Assembly (NCBI GenBank): GCA_030549775.1
Contig: CM060180.1
Coordinates: 82,863,672-82,927,671 of the forward strand
Length of the DNA: 64,000 nucleotides
Direction: 5' to 3'
Source of the DNA: Tamarix chinensis
Lineage: Eukaryota; Streptophyta; Magnoliopsida; Caryophyllales; Tamaricaceae
A model generated the notes under the pieces. It searched no databases, was not told the origin of the DNA, and saw only the letters and a list, made by a program, of their open reading frames with translations. Positions 36,160-47,500 of the stretch are shown piece by piece. Within the stretch, counting starts at the first letter, position 1. Every line of letters starts with the position of its first letter. A program made the translations under genes and the position numbers.

Positions 36160-37200
36160 GCCACTTATAGGTTATTAGCTTTTTCTAATTTTTGTTTATT
36201 TTCATGTGAAGTTGATGGCTAGTCATTTCTTTTCTTGGAAACTCCCCAATGTTAGATGTAAAGCTTTGGGAGTTTCTTTCCTTATGTAATTTCAAAAATA
36301 AGCCATAGGAAGTTATTAGAGCCGATTTCTTTTAGTTACTTCAAAACCATATGGTTGGGTTATATCATAGGACTGACTAGATAGAGTATGTAACTAAGTT
36401 AGGCATACAAGGTTGGAAGGGTCATTTTGTAATCGAAGGAGCCTAACACACCCCTTATATGTGTTAGCTCCTTCATGAATAAGAATTATATTACCCTTTG
36501 GCTGAATATTGAGTTGAAAACTCTCTACACACAATCAAAGTTTTAGTGATGTCTGGCAATCTTTAAAATCTCACATTCTTTATCTAAACTGTTGATACCT
36601 TTAGAGGTGATTGTGAGTGTTTGATCTAAATGGTTACTTTTATGTCAATTTTTATCTTTTATTATCTCTCATCTTCTTCTCATTTTTGAGTTTTAGTGGA
36701 AGACAACCCTAATCAAACCTGTTCCATTTAAGCTTGACCCAATTGTGTAACATATACATAAAATTGGCATCAAAGCTTAAGGTTGATAAATTGGGTCTTT
36801 TATCCTTTTCTCTTCATCCTCACCTTTTTATAAACCAAAACAAACACACAAAATATTTTCTAGCCACCCCACCACCATTATTACCACTTGACCATTTTTA
36901 AACCTTTCACCTTTTGTTATTCATGGACTTCAAGCATTATAAGGGATTAATTACTAATGGGATTGAACATTCATTAGGCACACAAACCAAGGAAGGATAG
37001 AGATATTGAATCCCTACAAGGTGATATGAGGTGAAAACTTAGCATTTTAGAGACATTAGTGCCAAATGACAACACATAAATTCAAAGAATAATTTCTTCA
37101 CCACAAGAGATTAAAGAAGAGTTAACTATGGGGGACAATATTAGTAACTTTAGTTCTTCTTCAAGCGACTCTTCAAGGGTACAATGGAGGAGAATGCATG
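36160..37200 (+). mobile_element. Gypsy LTR, primer-binding site and start of gag
   Basis: LTR-like DNA ends near 36,760 and is followed by TGGCATCAAAGC (36765-36776), matching 10 of 12 bases of the initiator-Met-tRNA primer site TGGTATCAGAGC. Downstream, 36,920-37,200 has broken gag-like coding. The next recognisable block is another LTR-like piece at 37,330. Confidence 0.55.
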
Positions 37201-37329
37201 TCAAGAATGATCCTTACTAATCATATGGCTATAATGTTATAAATAATTTAATGGAATGGACCTTAGAAATGCCTTGAGTGGCTTACATTATTAATATGTT
37301 GTTAATGTGTGCATATGTTGTGACTCATT

Positions 37330-37990
37330 ATTCCTAAGTTGTGACATGTACGACCATCCATGATTGCATGTCATCACCGAGCATATTACCTTCAAGCTTC
37401 ACATGCATGATCAAGTGTACCCTGCTATGTATATCATGTGAGTATGGTATGTGATTTGGGGTGTTAATGCACGAGTATATTATATGCATGCCTAGAATGA
37501 TTCTCATCTTGGCCATGACCTTATGTGCATAATAAAATTTTATGATAGAGTAACATGGCTTATTCAGTATATAACGTACTAACATGACTTTTTCTCCCGT
37601 CACCTATTTAATCTCACGAGTAAGATACATCACGTAGGTAAGCGAGGATGACCATTAGATGACCATATCCTTTGTTGGGCTCGAGCTATTGAGAGTAGAC
37701 ATTTTGGAGGCTTTGCTCTTGTGATGGTCTTTTTTCAACCAAGATACTTCTTGTAGTTGTTCTTTTCCTTTCGACATTGGTTTTATCATTTTTTGTACTT
37801 GTTTTAGAGTTTGATATAACCTTGATTCATAAACCTTCGATATTTCTATCTCTTCTACCCTTATCTCCTTTGATTGAGTTTTTACCTTATGTTTATTGGT
37901 TCTAGATACTCAACCTTGTGCCTAGTATGAAACAAATGATGAAACACCTATCTTATGTTAGATACTGTGTTAATATCATATTTTTATTAG
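37330..37990 (+). mobile_element. LTR-like fragment related to 33,220-33,760
   Basis: The order of words (GTATGGTAT, a CATGAC/CATGACTTT stretch, CACCTA-TC-T-C-CAC/GAG, GGATGACCA/GGATGGCCA, then GGGCT-GAGC) follows the 3' half of the long LTR-like block, with heavy divergence. It is probably a second, older LTR of the same broad family. Confidence 0.45.
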
Positions 37991-38442
37991 TTTTTTTTTA
38001 TATTACACTTATGTAAATCTCTTAATAAAATAAAAAATTGTGGTTTTAAAAAATGAAGATATTATATTAATGGTTAATTATTATCTAAGTTCTTGACTTA
38101 ACAACTCTCAGACACAAATAAAATATTAATCTTTATCACTTTTCTATTGGATAGTATTTGTCAAACATTTCATAATTATTCATATATTAATCAATTTTTA
38201 TCGAATGCGATTTTCTTACAAACATTTTCAAATACATACTTTGCACTATATTTGTTATTTTATTCTTTTAAAATTACAATTTTTAGTTATATATTTTTAA
38301 AATTTGATTGTCTCCCTTTCTCCATATTTTTTATTTTAAAAATATCGTACATTACACAAATGGACCAAAAAAAAAAAAATGGCGGAGGAGAAAATAAAAT
38401 GGAATAACGGAGGGTTAGCAAACAAGAGCTGTCGTGCGTCTT

Positions 38443-38459
38443 AAACCCTAAAACCCTGA
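38443..38459 (+). promoter_or_regulatory. Telo-box in the UTP13 promoter/5' leader
   Basis: AAACCCTAA at 38443-38451, with an overlapping degenerate copy (AAAACCCTGA), about 95 bp upstream of the UTP13 ATG. The AAACCCTAA telo-box is a known promoter element of plant ribosomal-protein and ribosome-biogenesis genes, fitting the product. I saw no TGGGCC/T site II partner close by. Confidence 0.7.
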
Positions 38460-38544
38460 GCAAACTCTAGCAGAGAAGCACCGTCGGGAATCAATCTCGC
38501 CGTGTCTCAGTCTCAGCCGGCTGCTTCATCCTTGCCCCATACTA

Positions 38545-41500
38545 ATGGCATCAGGAAGCCAAAAGAAGAGCTACCGGTGTGTTCAATCTTTACAGCAATT
38601 TTACACAGGAGGTCCATTCGTTCTCTCATCTGACGGTTCGTTCCTGGTTTGTGTCTGCGATGATTCAATTAAGATTGTTGAATCCTCAAATGCTGCAATT
38701 CGAGGTTCTATCGATGGTGATACAGAGGCAATTACTGCTCTCGCTCTTAGTCCCAACAATAACATCCTCTTCTCTGCAAGCCACAGTAGGCAAATTAGTG
38801 TTTGGGACCTCTCCAATCTTAAGCGCATCCGTTCTTGGAAGGTATATACTTTTCTTTGGGTAAATTTTGTTTGAGACTTTGCGAAGCATTGTGTTTTGGT
38901 ATTGAGTTACCATGTTATTTCGAAGGCAAATTCTCTCTGATGGTGGTTTATCTTGTATTTGTGCTTTGTGTTTTCATTTCGTACTGAGGCTCATATAGCT
39001 GATAGGGAGTGTGCTAACTTTTGTTATTCTTGATGAATGCTGTTACTAAATATAGGGGCATGAAGGCCCAGTGATGGCCATGACATGCGATGCTTCTGGT
39101 GGATTACTGGCAACTGCAGGAGCTGACCGCAAAGTGCTTGTGTGGGATGTAGATGGAGGATTTTGTACGCATTACTTTAAAGGGCATACTGGGGTTGTGA
39201 CCTGCATCATGTTTCATCCAGATCCAGATCGACTCATTGTAAGTGCCGCTGTAGCTAGGCAGGTTACCTCGCCTCTCAAATTTGGATGATCATTATTAAG
39301 ATAAATTTTATTAGTTCTCTTTGGTATATCTTATAGTATATTGTTGACGCCCTGATTATCTCTGTGGTCACTCTGTAAGAATCTTGTGTGAGGAGAAAAT
39401 GTAAATTAATGAAGGACACACTGCCTTCCCCAACTCCTTACAAAATAAAATAAAAATATCTAAGATAATGTAAAAAAAATTGCTTGCATTCTTTCCCTTT
39501 TCTCAACAATATTTTACGTCTCATTTGAAAATCAACCCGGGTAGGTCAGCAAGTCATATTTCAACGATGGTGCCAGTCATTTATTTATCGTAGTTAAAAA
39601 TATAATATATACAAAAATAGTTAGTCATAGCTTAGGTGGCGGAGTGTTTTAGTATTTTTTAACCAAATGTCATATGTCCAATACCCATAAACTATGTTTT
39701 ATAAAAATATCCACGAAAAAGTTTCTTAAAGTAATCCACTAAGGTTGGAATTGGTTCAGATTTTAGTTCAGTAGATTTTGACCACTTTTAATCGGTCAGT
39801 ATGATATTGTTTTGGTCCTCCTTTTTCCCTGGTTTCGTCTAATTTTAACAACGTTGGCGCCCATCTCTTCTAATTACAAAATGTCTCAAAAATATGTGAG
39901 TCCTAAATAATCCTTGTTATTTCTTCCCCGATGTACCCTTACACAAAAATGACACTAAACAGAATTTTATTAATGCTATCAACATTTGATGACCCACAAT
40001 TAACCTGATGAGAGTTCAAATGAATGACTCATCCTTGAAAATTGTCTGCTTTGCTAATTTTTTTTTTTTTAATAATACCATGTACCTGTTTGATGGCTAT
40101 AGAGGATCAAGTATACTAGGTTTTTTAACCTGGTTATGTTAGGCTTGGTTTTCTGGTTCATGTTTTCATAGTTAAGTACATTAAGTTGTAGCGCGGTAGC
40201 ACCTCACCACAAATTTAATGAAATTATGCCTAAGGCTGAAATTTTAATTGCTTCTGACTGATTCTATTAGAGCGTCATTTGTATATGAAGTCAATTGTGA
40301 TCCTGTCACACACACCTTTAAGTGTGTGTTCATAGGTTTATAATATGTGCTTCTATTTGTAGTTACTTATCTGTTCATAGTTTTTAATGACTTTCTTGTG
40401 ACCATTCTCATTATTTTGTAGATTTTTTCTGGAAGTGATGATGCTACAGTTCGAGGTTGGGATCTTGTCACTAAGAAGTGCCTTGGAGTAATGGAAAAAC
40501 ATTTCTCTGCAGTTACTTCCTTGGCATTCTCAGAAGATGGAACAATCTTGTTAAGTGCTGGAAGAGATAAGGCATGTTACCATCTCTTGGAAGCACACTT
40601 CTTTTGGCTGTCACTGCCTTGAATCTGCCTTTTTATGGTTATGATGTATGATAATGTTCTCATGAATTCCTTTTTCTCTCACTATAAGCTTATGGAGCTT
40701 GTTTATAGTGGTCCTATGATATCATTGCCGTAAGACAGTCCTGTGTATAATTCATCATGCATTTACAGGAAAACAAAGTAGCGAGTTAAGAATTTTTGGA
40801 AACTGAAGTATTCAAATAACCATGAATTGAGATTCAAAAGTCTGTTATAGATTCCCCCCAGTTACTTTTACATTATATGGCGTGCTCATTTGTCAATCCA
40901 TGTATGTAGAAATACAACTTATGTCTACAATCTGGCATTGGATGAGTAGCTGATGTTGTTTGTTTAAGGCCCAAAAGTATCAGATTGTTACTGATAAATA
41001 AAACGATAACTGAATGAAAATGTTGCTTTTGTGGCGTTGGAGTTATCTTGTTTCAGTGAAGGCAACTGAGAGAATTTCATTACATGATAAAGTTCTTAAA
41101 ACACCCTCCTGCTCTGTTTGGCTACATAAGTATGATATTGCAAGGTGTGAGGTTTATTTATTGATGCCTGTTACATGGAAAATGATTTACCTTGTGCAGA
41201 ATATAATAAAATGGCTTGTTATTTATATCAGGTAAAGGGTCCACAGGTTCTTTTGTTATGATTAAGTTTCATGCATATGGAATTTTCTGTCACTCATCTT
41301 TAGTTGGGTACTATAATATGACATTAATGTACTTGTTAACGAAAATTTGAAAATTTTCAAGGATAAATTTGAATGTCATTTCTTAGAGGAAGCTTTGGAT
41401 GTGGCTTATTTAGGAGTTAGTAATAGTATGATCTTTTGATCAGGAGTTAATACGGAGTTGTTCTTCAGAATGAAATTGGCATGCTTACTGGATAGTAGAA

Positions 41501-44500
41501 TATCAGGTACCTTGTGTGAGGATATTGATTACGCAGCAGAAGCAAGGAAGGAGAGTGAGCTTTTTGAGGGTCATTGACTTGTACAGTTAGAGGATAGTTG
41601 GAGTAATTAAAAATTTCATCCATGTATAATTTCTGTATCTATGTTGCAGTGGAGTTGGTCATCTGTTCCACAATAATCTTTTCCTGCCTGTTTTTGGTTT
41701 TCTGTTGCTGCCTTGTCCTTGCTGCTTCTACTATCTTATTGGAGAAATAATGAAATTTGTTTGCTTAAAAGCTGAACTATTTTCCTTCTTACTGTATTGA
41801 TGAGCTCTTTAAAATGATTGTTCTGTTGATAATTTGCACTTCTAGTTTCGTCCTATATGGTAATTTCTCAGGCAGTTGGTGTTAGTTTTGGACTTAGATC
41901 TGAGCTGATGACATGGTTTCACCTATGAGAAAAAAACTGATCCATTATCTAGTGTCTTATGAGTCCAAAGAAGTACAATCTAATAAGAAATATTCTATGT
42001 CGGATGACGTTTTACCAACATAATATTTTCTTAGATAAGGGAAACAAATTTGGCAACAGAGACCCATTACTAGTTCAAGAGCTTAGGAAGAGACAGTTTG
42101 CACTATGTATCTTACTAATTATTGGGTTATTTATATATTTTGTGCCTCCTAAGGAATTGTCAATAAGTTATCAAGTTGGGGAGTCCCATTTCTTTCAATT
42201 ATTTGGAATCTACATGTTTGCATTTGACACATTTCAGGTTGTTAACTTGTGGGATTTAAACAACTACAGTTGCAAGATGACTGTCCCTACATATGAAGTA
42301 CTTGAAGCTGTTAATGTCATTTACTCTGGGACATCCTTTCACTCATATCTATCTTCTTACAAATGTAAGAAGCGAAGTGCTTCTTCAGGAATTTATTTCA
42401 TTACTGTTGGTGAACGTGGCCTTGTGCGAATTTGGAGCTCTGAAGGGTAAATAATATGTGCTTTCCAGTGCTTGCAATGAATTTCTTGTTTACTCTAAGA
42501 AAGTGTGCTGTATTTCTATTTTCAAGTTAGCTATATGAAAGTGATTAATGTTTTACTCATGCTGTTTCTGAAACAGTGCAGTTTGTGTGTTTGAGCAAAA
42601 TGCATCAGAAGTTGCTTTCAGTGCAGACAACAATGATTTGCGGAGGGGGCTCACTGCTGCCATTTTGTTGCCCTTAGATCAAGGGTTGCTCTGTGTTACC
42701 GCTGATCAGCAGTTTATTTTTTATTCTCCTATAAAACCATTTGAGGGAGCTTTGGATTTAAGGCTTATAAAAAGGCTAGTTGGTTACAATGAAGAGATTG
42801 TTGATATGAAGTTCTTGGACGATGATGAAAAGTTCCTGGCTGTTGCTACAAATCTGGAACAAGTATGCTGTCATTTGCCTTCTATGTGTGCTAGGACCTC
42901 CTTGCAGAAACTCTCTGCTGTAGTATATCATATTGGGTGATTTCATGTGATTACTTACCATAAAAGATATGTTTGCATGAATTTGACATTTATAGCTGCT
43001 ATATTAAACTGAAACTTGGGCCTGATGTACAAACTAGATTTCGTCCAGTCCTGGATGAATATTTGGTCCACTTTTAGTAGTGGAAAATTTCTATGTAAAT
43101 AGAATTTTGTACAGCAATTGAAAACCGGATGTTATGCTAAAGTTTAACAATTTGTCCAAATAAATAATCGGAGCTTTGTGTCTATGAAACTTTAGAGAAG
43201 TTGTTTTCTACGTTGTATTGTGATCTGGCCACTTCATTAGATTTTTGGACAATTTTTTTGGAACATGTGCTATGCACCTGTACCCGTCAGGGTTGATTGT
43301 TCCTACAATCTATTTGTCTTGGTTTCTCCATATTACCGATATGATATTTTGTCGACTAAACTGTCGAACATCATCAATTTCATCTATTCCCACTTGTCAT
43401 TGGCTCAGATGACTTGATCACCAACACCCATGACTTATACAACTCATCTAGTGCCAGGTTTTACTATCTCATTGGATACTTGAGCTCTTGGTCCTCTTAC
43501 TCCCTTCCAACTCTGTGTGTAGCACAGAAATAATAAGTACCACCATCTGGTGACTTGAAGTTTTTCTCACATGTTGATAATATGAGATGAAGCTCAACTG
43601 ATACTGTCTTAAATTCTGAAGCAATGAATTAAGACCATTTTTTTTTTATATGTGCTACATGCTGATAGGCTTGTAATCAAATTTTCTTTTGTGATGAGTA
43701 ACAAGAAATGAGAAGGCTTGCCCAATAGCACTGTTAAAGCTGGTCTAGCCCGACTAATATATTCATCTCCTTTATGACTTCTGATGTTATTGTCCGTGAG
43801 TCTGGGGTCTGTTTAATTGAATAAGCTGAGTTGGTTAGTTTGTTGGGTGAGCCTGAAAGTAGTAGGGTGCCATCATTTTTCTGTTTTGATTTTTATGCTG
43901 AGTCAGAAGCTAGGACGCTGTGCCTTCCTCTATTAATAGTTGGGGAGGGGGAGGAGGGGAGGAGGCTGGGAATCAGTTGCATGGGGAGGGCACCAGGACC
44001 TTGAACACATGATCTTATCTTTCATTCCCATTCATCAATCTGCAATCCAGCCCTTCTTCTTGCTACTCAATCCATCACCCACTCCATCACATGTTTTCAT
44101 TTTGCTGATGGTTTTTTCAATATGCGAGATCCATGAAATGTAAGTCAAGTAATTGGTTAAGCCATCAAATTCTTAGATCTAGCCTCTTATGTGGCTTGTG
44201 AATGTACATGTTTGTCAATCACTTTGCTTACTTTGTATTAGGAGGTAATCCCTGTGTTGGTTAGAGAATATTTACAATGAACTACTAGGGCCAGCAAGGC
44301 TATAAGTGTTACTCAATCTGCAAAGGTGCCCACTAGGTTTCATAATCTTCTTATTAGGGATAGGCATTTTGGCTCGGTTTGGTTTGTAGAAAGTTAAGTG
44401 GAAAGGAAAAAATGTAGAGGAAAGAAAATTAAAGGAAAGAAAATGAAAGAAATTAATTTTCTTTTCTTTGTTTGGTTATTGGAGGAAATTTTGTTAAAAA

Positions 44501-47500
44501 TTGAATTCTTGGAAAATGTTTTTAGTGTTTGGGTATAGAAAGAAAATTCCGAGAAAAATTGAATGTTATTATTTAAATACTTTTATTTAAAAAAAAAATT
44601 AAAATATTATATTGATACATAAAAATTATCATAAAGTTTATAATAAAGTCATAAAATTTGTATGAACTCAATATTAATTCCAAGTAAAATTCTAAAATAT
44701 TACATGTATAACTAAGCATAATTTAAAAAAAAATATTTGTAAAATATCAATAATGTTCATAACTTCCTACTAAGAAGAGATAGAGTAAGAAAAATAAAAT
44801 AAAATAAATCGTCCTACTTTACTCACCAATGTAAGACTTTAAAAACCAAAACTCATGCAAACCAAGAAAACTTCTAAACATTAATATATTAAGATCCCCA
44901 AAAAGAAAATGTGCATTAACAATTCATAGGTATTAGTTACTAATCAAACAAGTTAGAGAGGTACATTAGGATCATAAAAAATATTAGGACTAAACTCCAC
45001 GCACAACCATATGGCTCTATCCTCAGGTGGAAGACCAAGAAATGTATGAGCGACACTAATATTTGCTACAAGCATGGTATATATTTCTATGGCTAGAACT
45101 TTCTTTAACTATTCCACTTTTTTAAGCTCAGAATACAGCTCATATTCAGTAAAATTACGTGGATTTCCCCTATCAAGAGCTGTTGTAACTGCATCCATCT
45201 TTTGTTTTAAAGCCTACATCTCTTTTGATACGTAATCTCTTAGTTTTTTTTTTCTTTGTGGTTATTGATTCAGATGCACCGACCATGCAATTAAATCGCG
45301 GTCGCGGTCGCGTTCGCGGTCGCGGTGTCGCGGTATCGGAGCGTCGCGAACGATAAATTTTGTGTTGCGGTCGTCGCGGCGTGAATTTTTATTTTTATTT
45401 CACATAATGCTTGAATTCTTATTAATTGTTCATTTAAATGTAATTATTTAATAAACTAGTGTTCTATATTATATTAGAAGCATTTAAATGACTTATTAGA
45501 TGTTAAATTGTTCTAATAACACTACATTTGCGTTCGAATGAAAACAAGGTATATTATTTAGCGGTAGATATGAAATTAATGAATAGCATAACTTTATGCT
45601 TGTTAATTTATATTATATTTATATAGATTTATAAAAAGTCAAAATTCTAAAAATTATTATCCATTAGTCTTAATTATATAAGTTATATATATGCACACTA
45701 AATTAATATTAACACCACTTAAAAGTTAAATCTTAACTAATATTATTTATTCAAGAAAAATATAATTATTTAATTAAAAAAGAGACTAAACTAAAGTTTA
45801 ATTTAATCAAATAAAAATATATAACTAATCTATTAATTATAGCTAAATAATATTAAAAAAAATAAAAAATACTAACCTTATTAATATGTGGATTAGGTAG
45901 TAAAATTGGGCCTTAATCCCTTAAACCTAGTCCAAAGTCGCACGGGCCACGGGTGCAGGCTTGACTTACCAACTCACACACCCGTCCGGCCGTCTTAAAA
46001 AATTTTTGTCGTTGTTCGGTCTTTACTATTCACACACCCATTTTCCAGAAGTCACAAGACTCACGACTCACCTCAGTAGTCAGTCCTCATACCCCCGCAC
46101 CTCACTCTCACTCTCTTCTTCGGTTCTTCCCCAACAGCCCGCACAGCCATACTCTCCCAATCCCAAATCCCGACTCCCTGTCCACAATAACTACACCGGC
46201 GAGCCACCACGAGTCGAAGACGAGAAGCGCTTCGCAGAGACTACGGAAGAGCAGCACAGAGAAAAGAAGATGATGATCTGCAGCATCTGCTCGGAGCTCC
46301 ACGCACAACGAAAGCTAGTTTTTGGGCAGGTTAGTTTAAGTTTTTTCTTCTAATTTCTAGCGAATTCTGTCCTAATACACTGTCTCCGTCCCTTTTGTTT
46401 TCTGTGCTGCTTTCTATGTCTCGGTGCTTTCGGTGATGGTGCAGAACGGAAGGGATGGGTGTAGGGCAGCTGGGCAGGGTATTCTTGCTTGACGATAAAT
46501 CGGGTATTTATCGCCGATAAATACCGATAACCGATTTATCGGCGCTAAATCGGCGAGAACAACGTGAAATGAGAAATCCGTCGCGAACCGGCTAATTCGC
46601 GTCGCGGCACACTGAAAATCCGCGAATTAGCGGCCGCTACCGATTTAGCGGTCCGCGATTTAATTGCATGGCACCGACCGAAGGAGAGGTTACTTCATTA
46701 TGTTGTTCTTGCTCAGTGCTTCGATCATCAGCTGTTGTTTCTTCATGTTCTTGTATCTCTGAGTGCATACGCCTTCTTTCGGACCAATGAACTCGGTCCT
46801 TGCCAAATAAAATATCTAGCCTATGATAATTTTGAATAGGCTTATAGTGAAGCGGTTTGGCATTAGGATGAGCCTGCAAAATAAGAATAAAAATAGTAAT
46901 TTACATAAATTTAGAAATAGTAATAGTTAGCAATCACAGTAAGAATGAGAAGGTTTAAGATTTACTTGTATACACCTTTCCTAAATTGTTGCACCAGCTT
47001 CCACCATTTGGGTAGATTGATTAAAACCAAACCCACTCACTTGTAAGACCGTAGATGCCAAGGCATAATTCTTGTTTAGGGTCTTGATTCGGTTCTTTAT
47101 ATGGCTAACCGAGCAACCAAGTCCAAACTGAGCACTAACTCCTTTAGCAACATTAGTGTATGCCATTCTTGAAAATGAACCACCTATTTTCTGACCTAAA
47201 TGCATTTGATCATTTAATAAATCTATTAGAAATGTATCAATGTCTTCATCCCAAGTCAATTTTTTTTTCTCATTTGATGTTGTGTCACCACCAATTGGTT
47301 CCTGCATAAAAAAATTGTTAAACATCCTAAAATCGGTACTTTATCGAAAGATTATTTATGTTGAAAGCAATTTTTCTCTTTCTGTGGTCCATTTGCACCA
47401 TCACCATGGCCATAATGTACAAGCCACTAATAGCATAGAATTTATGTTTGTTAGGATTTCAAAACAAAATTCTTCTAAAATGTGCCAAAGAGTTAGCCTG

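Larger units (their letters stand above)
44960..47305 (-). pseudogene. MYB/SANT-like DNA-binding protein, broken (Harbinger ORF1 or L10-interacting-MYB type)
   Basis: Minus strand from a likely ATG at 47303-47305. The first part has KLTWDEDIDTFLIDLL, FSRMAYTNVAKGV, HIKNRIKTLNKNYALA and GFGFNQSTQMVEAGATI, the Myb_DNA-bind_3 (SANT-like) pattern. A TAG replaces the usual Trp after ATI (about 46,978-46,980). After ERCIQ and a probable intron (GTAAATC ... TTTTGCAG) the frame resumes with AHPNAKPLHYKPIQNYHRLD and ILFGKDR. At 46,670 it is cut by the inserted TIR element. Beyond it (45,275 to about 44,960) the C-terminal part continues with two more stops (ALDRGNPRNFTEYELYSEL, LPPEDRAIW). The function would be DNA binding. 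Confidence 0.75.

Noticed and set aside
39071..39289. Separate small WD40 gene starting at an internal ATG
   Set aside because: It is exon 2 of UTP13 read past its GTAAGT donor.
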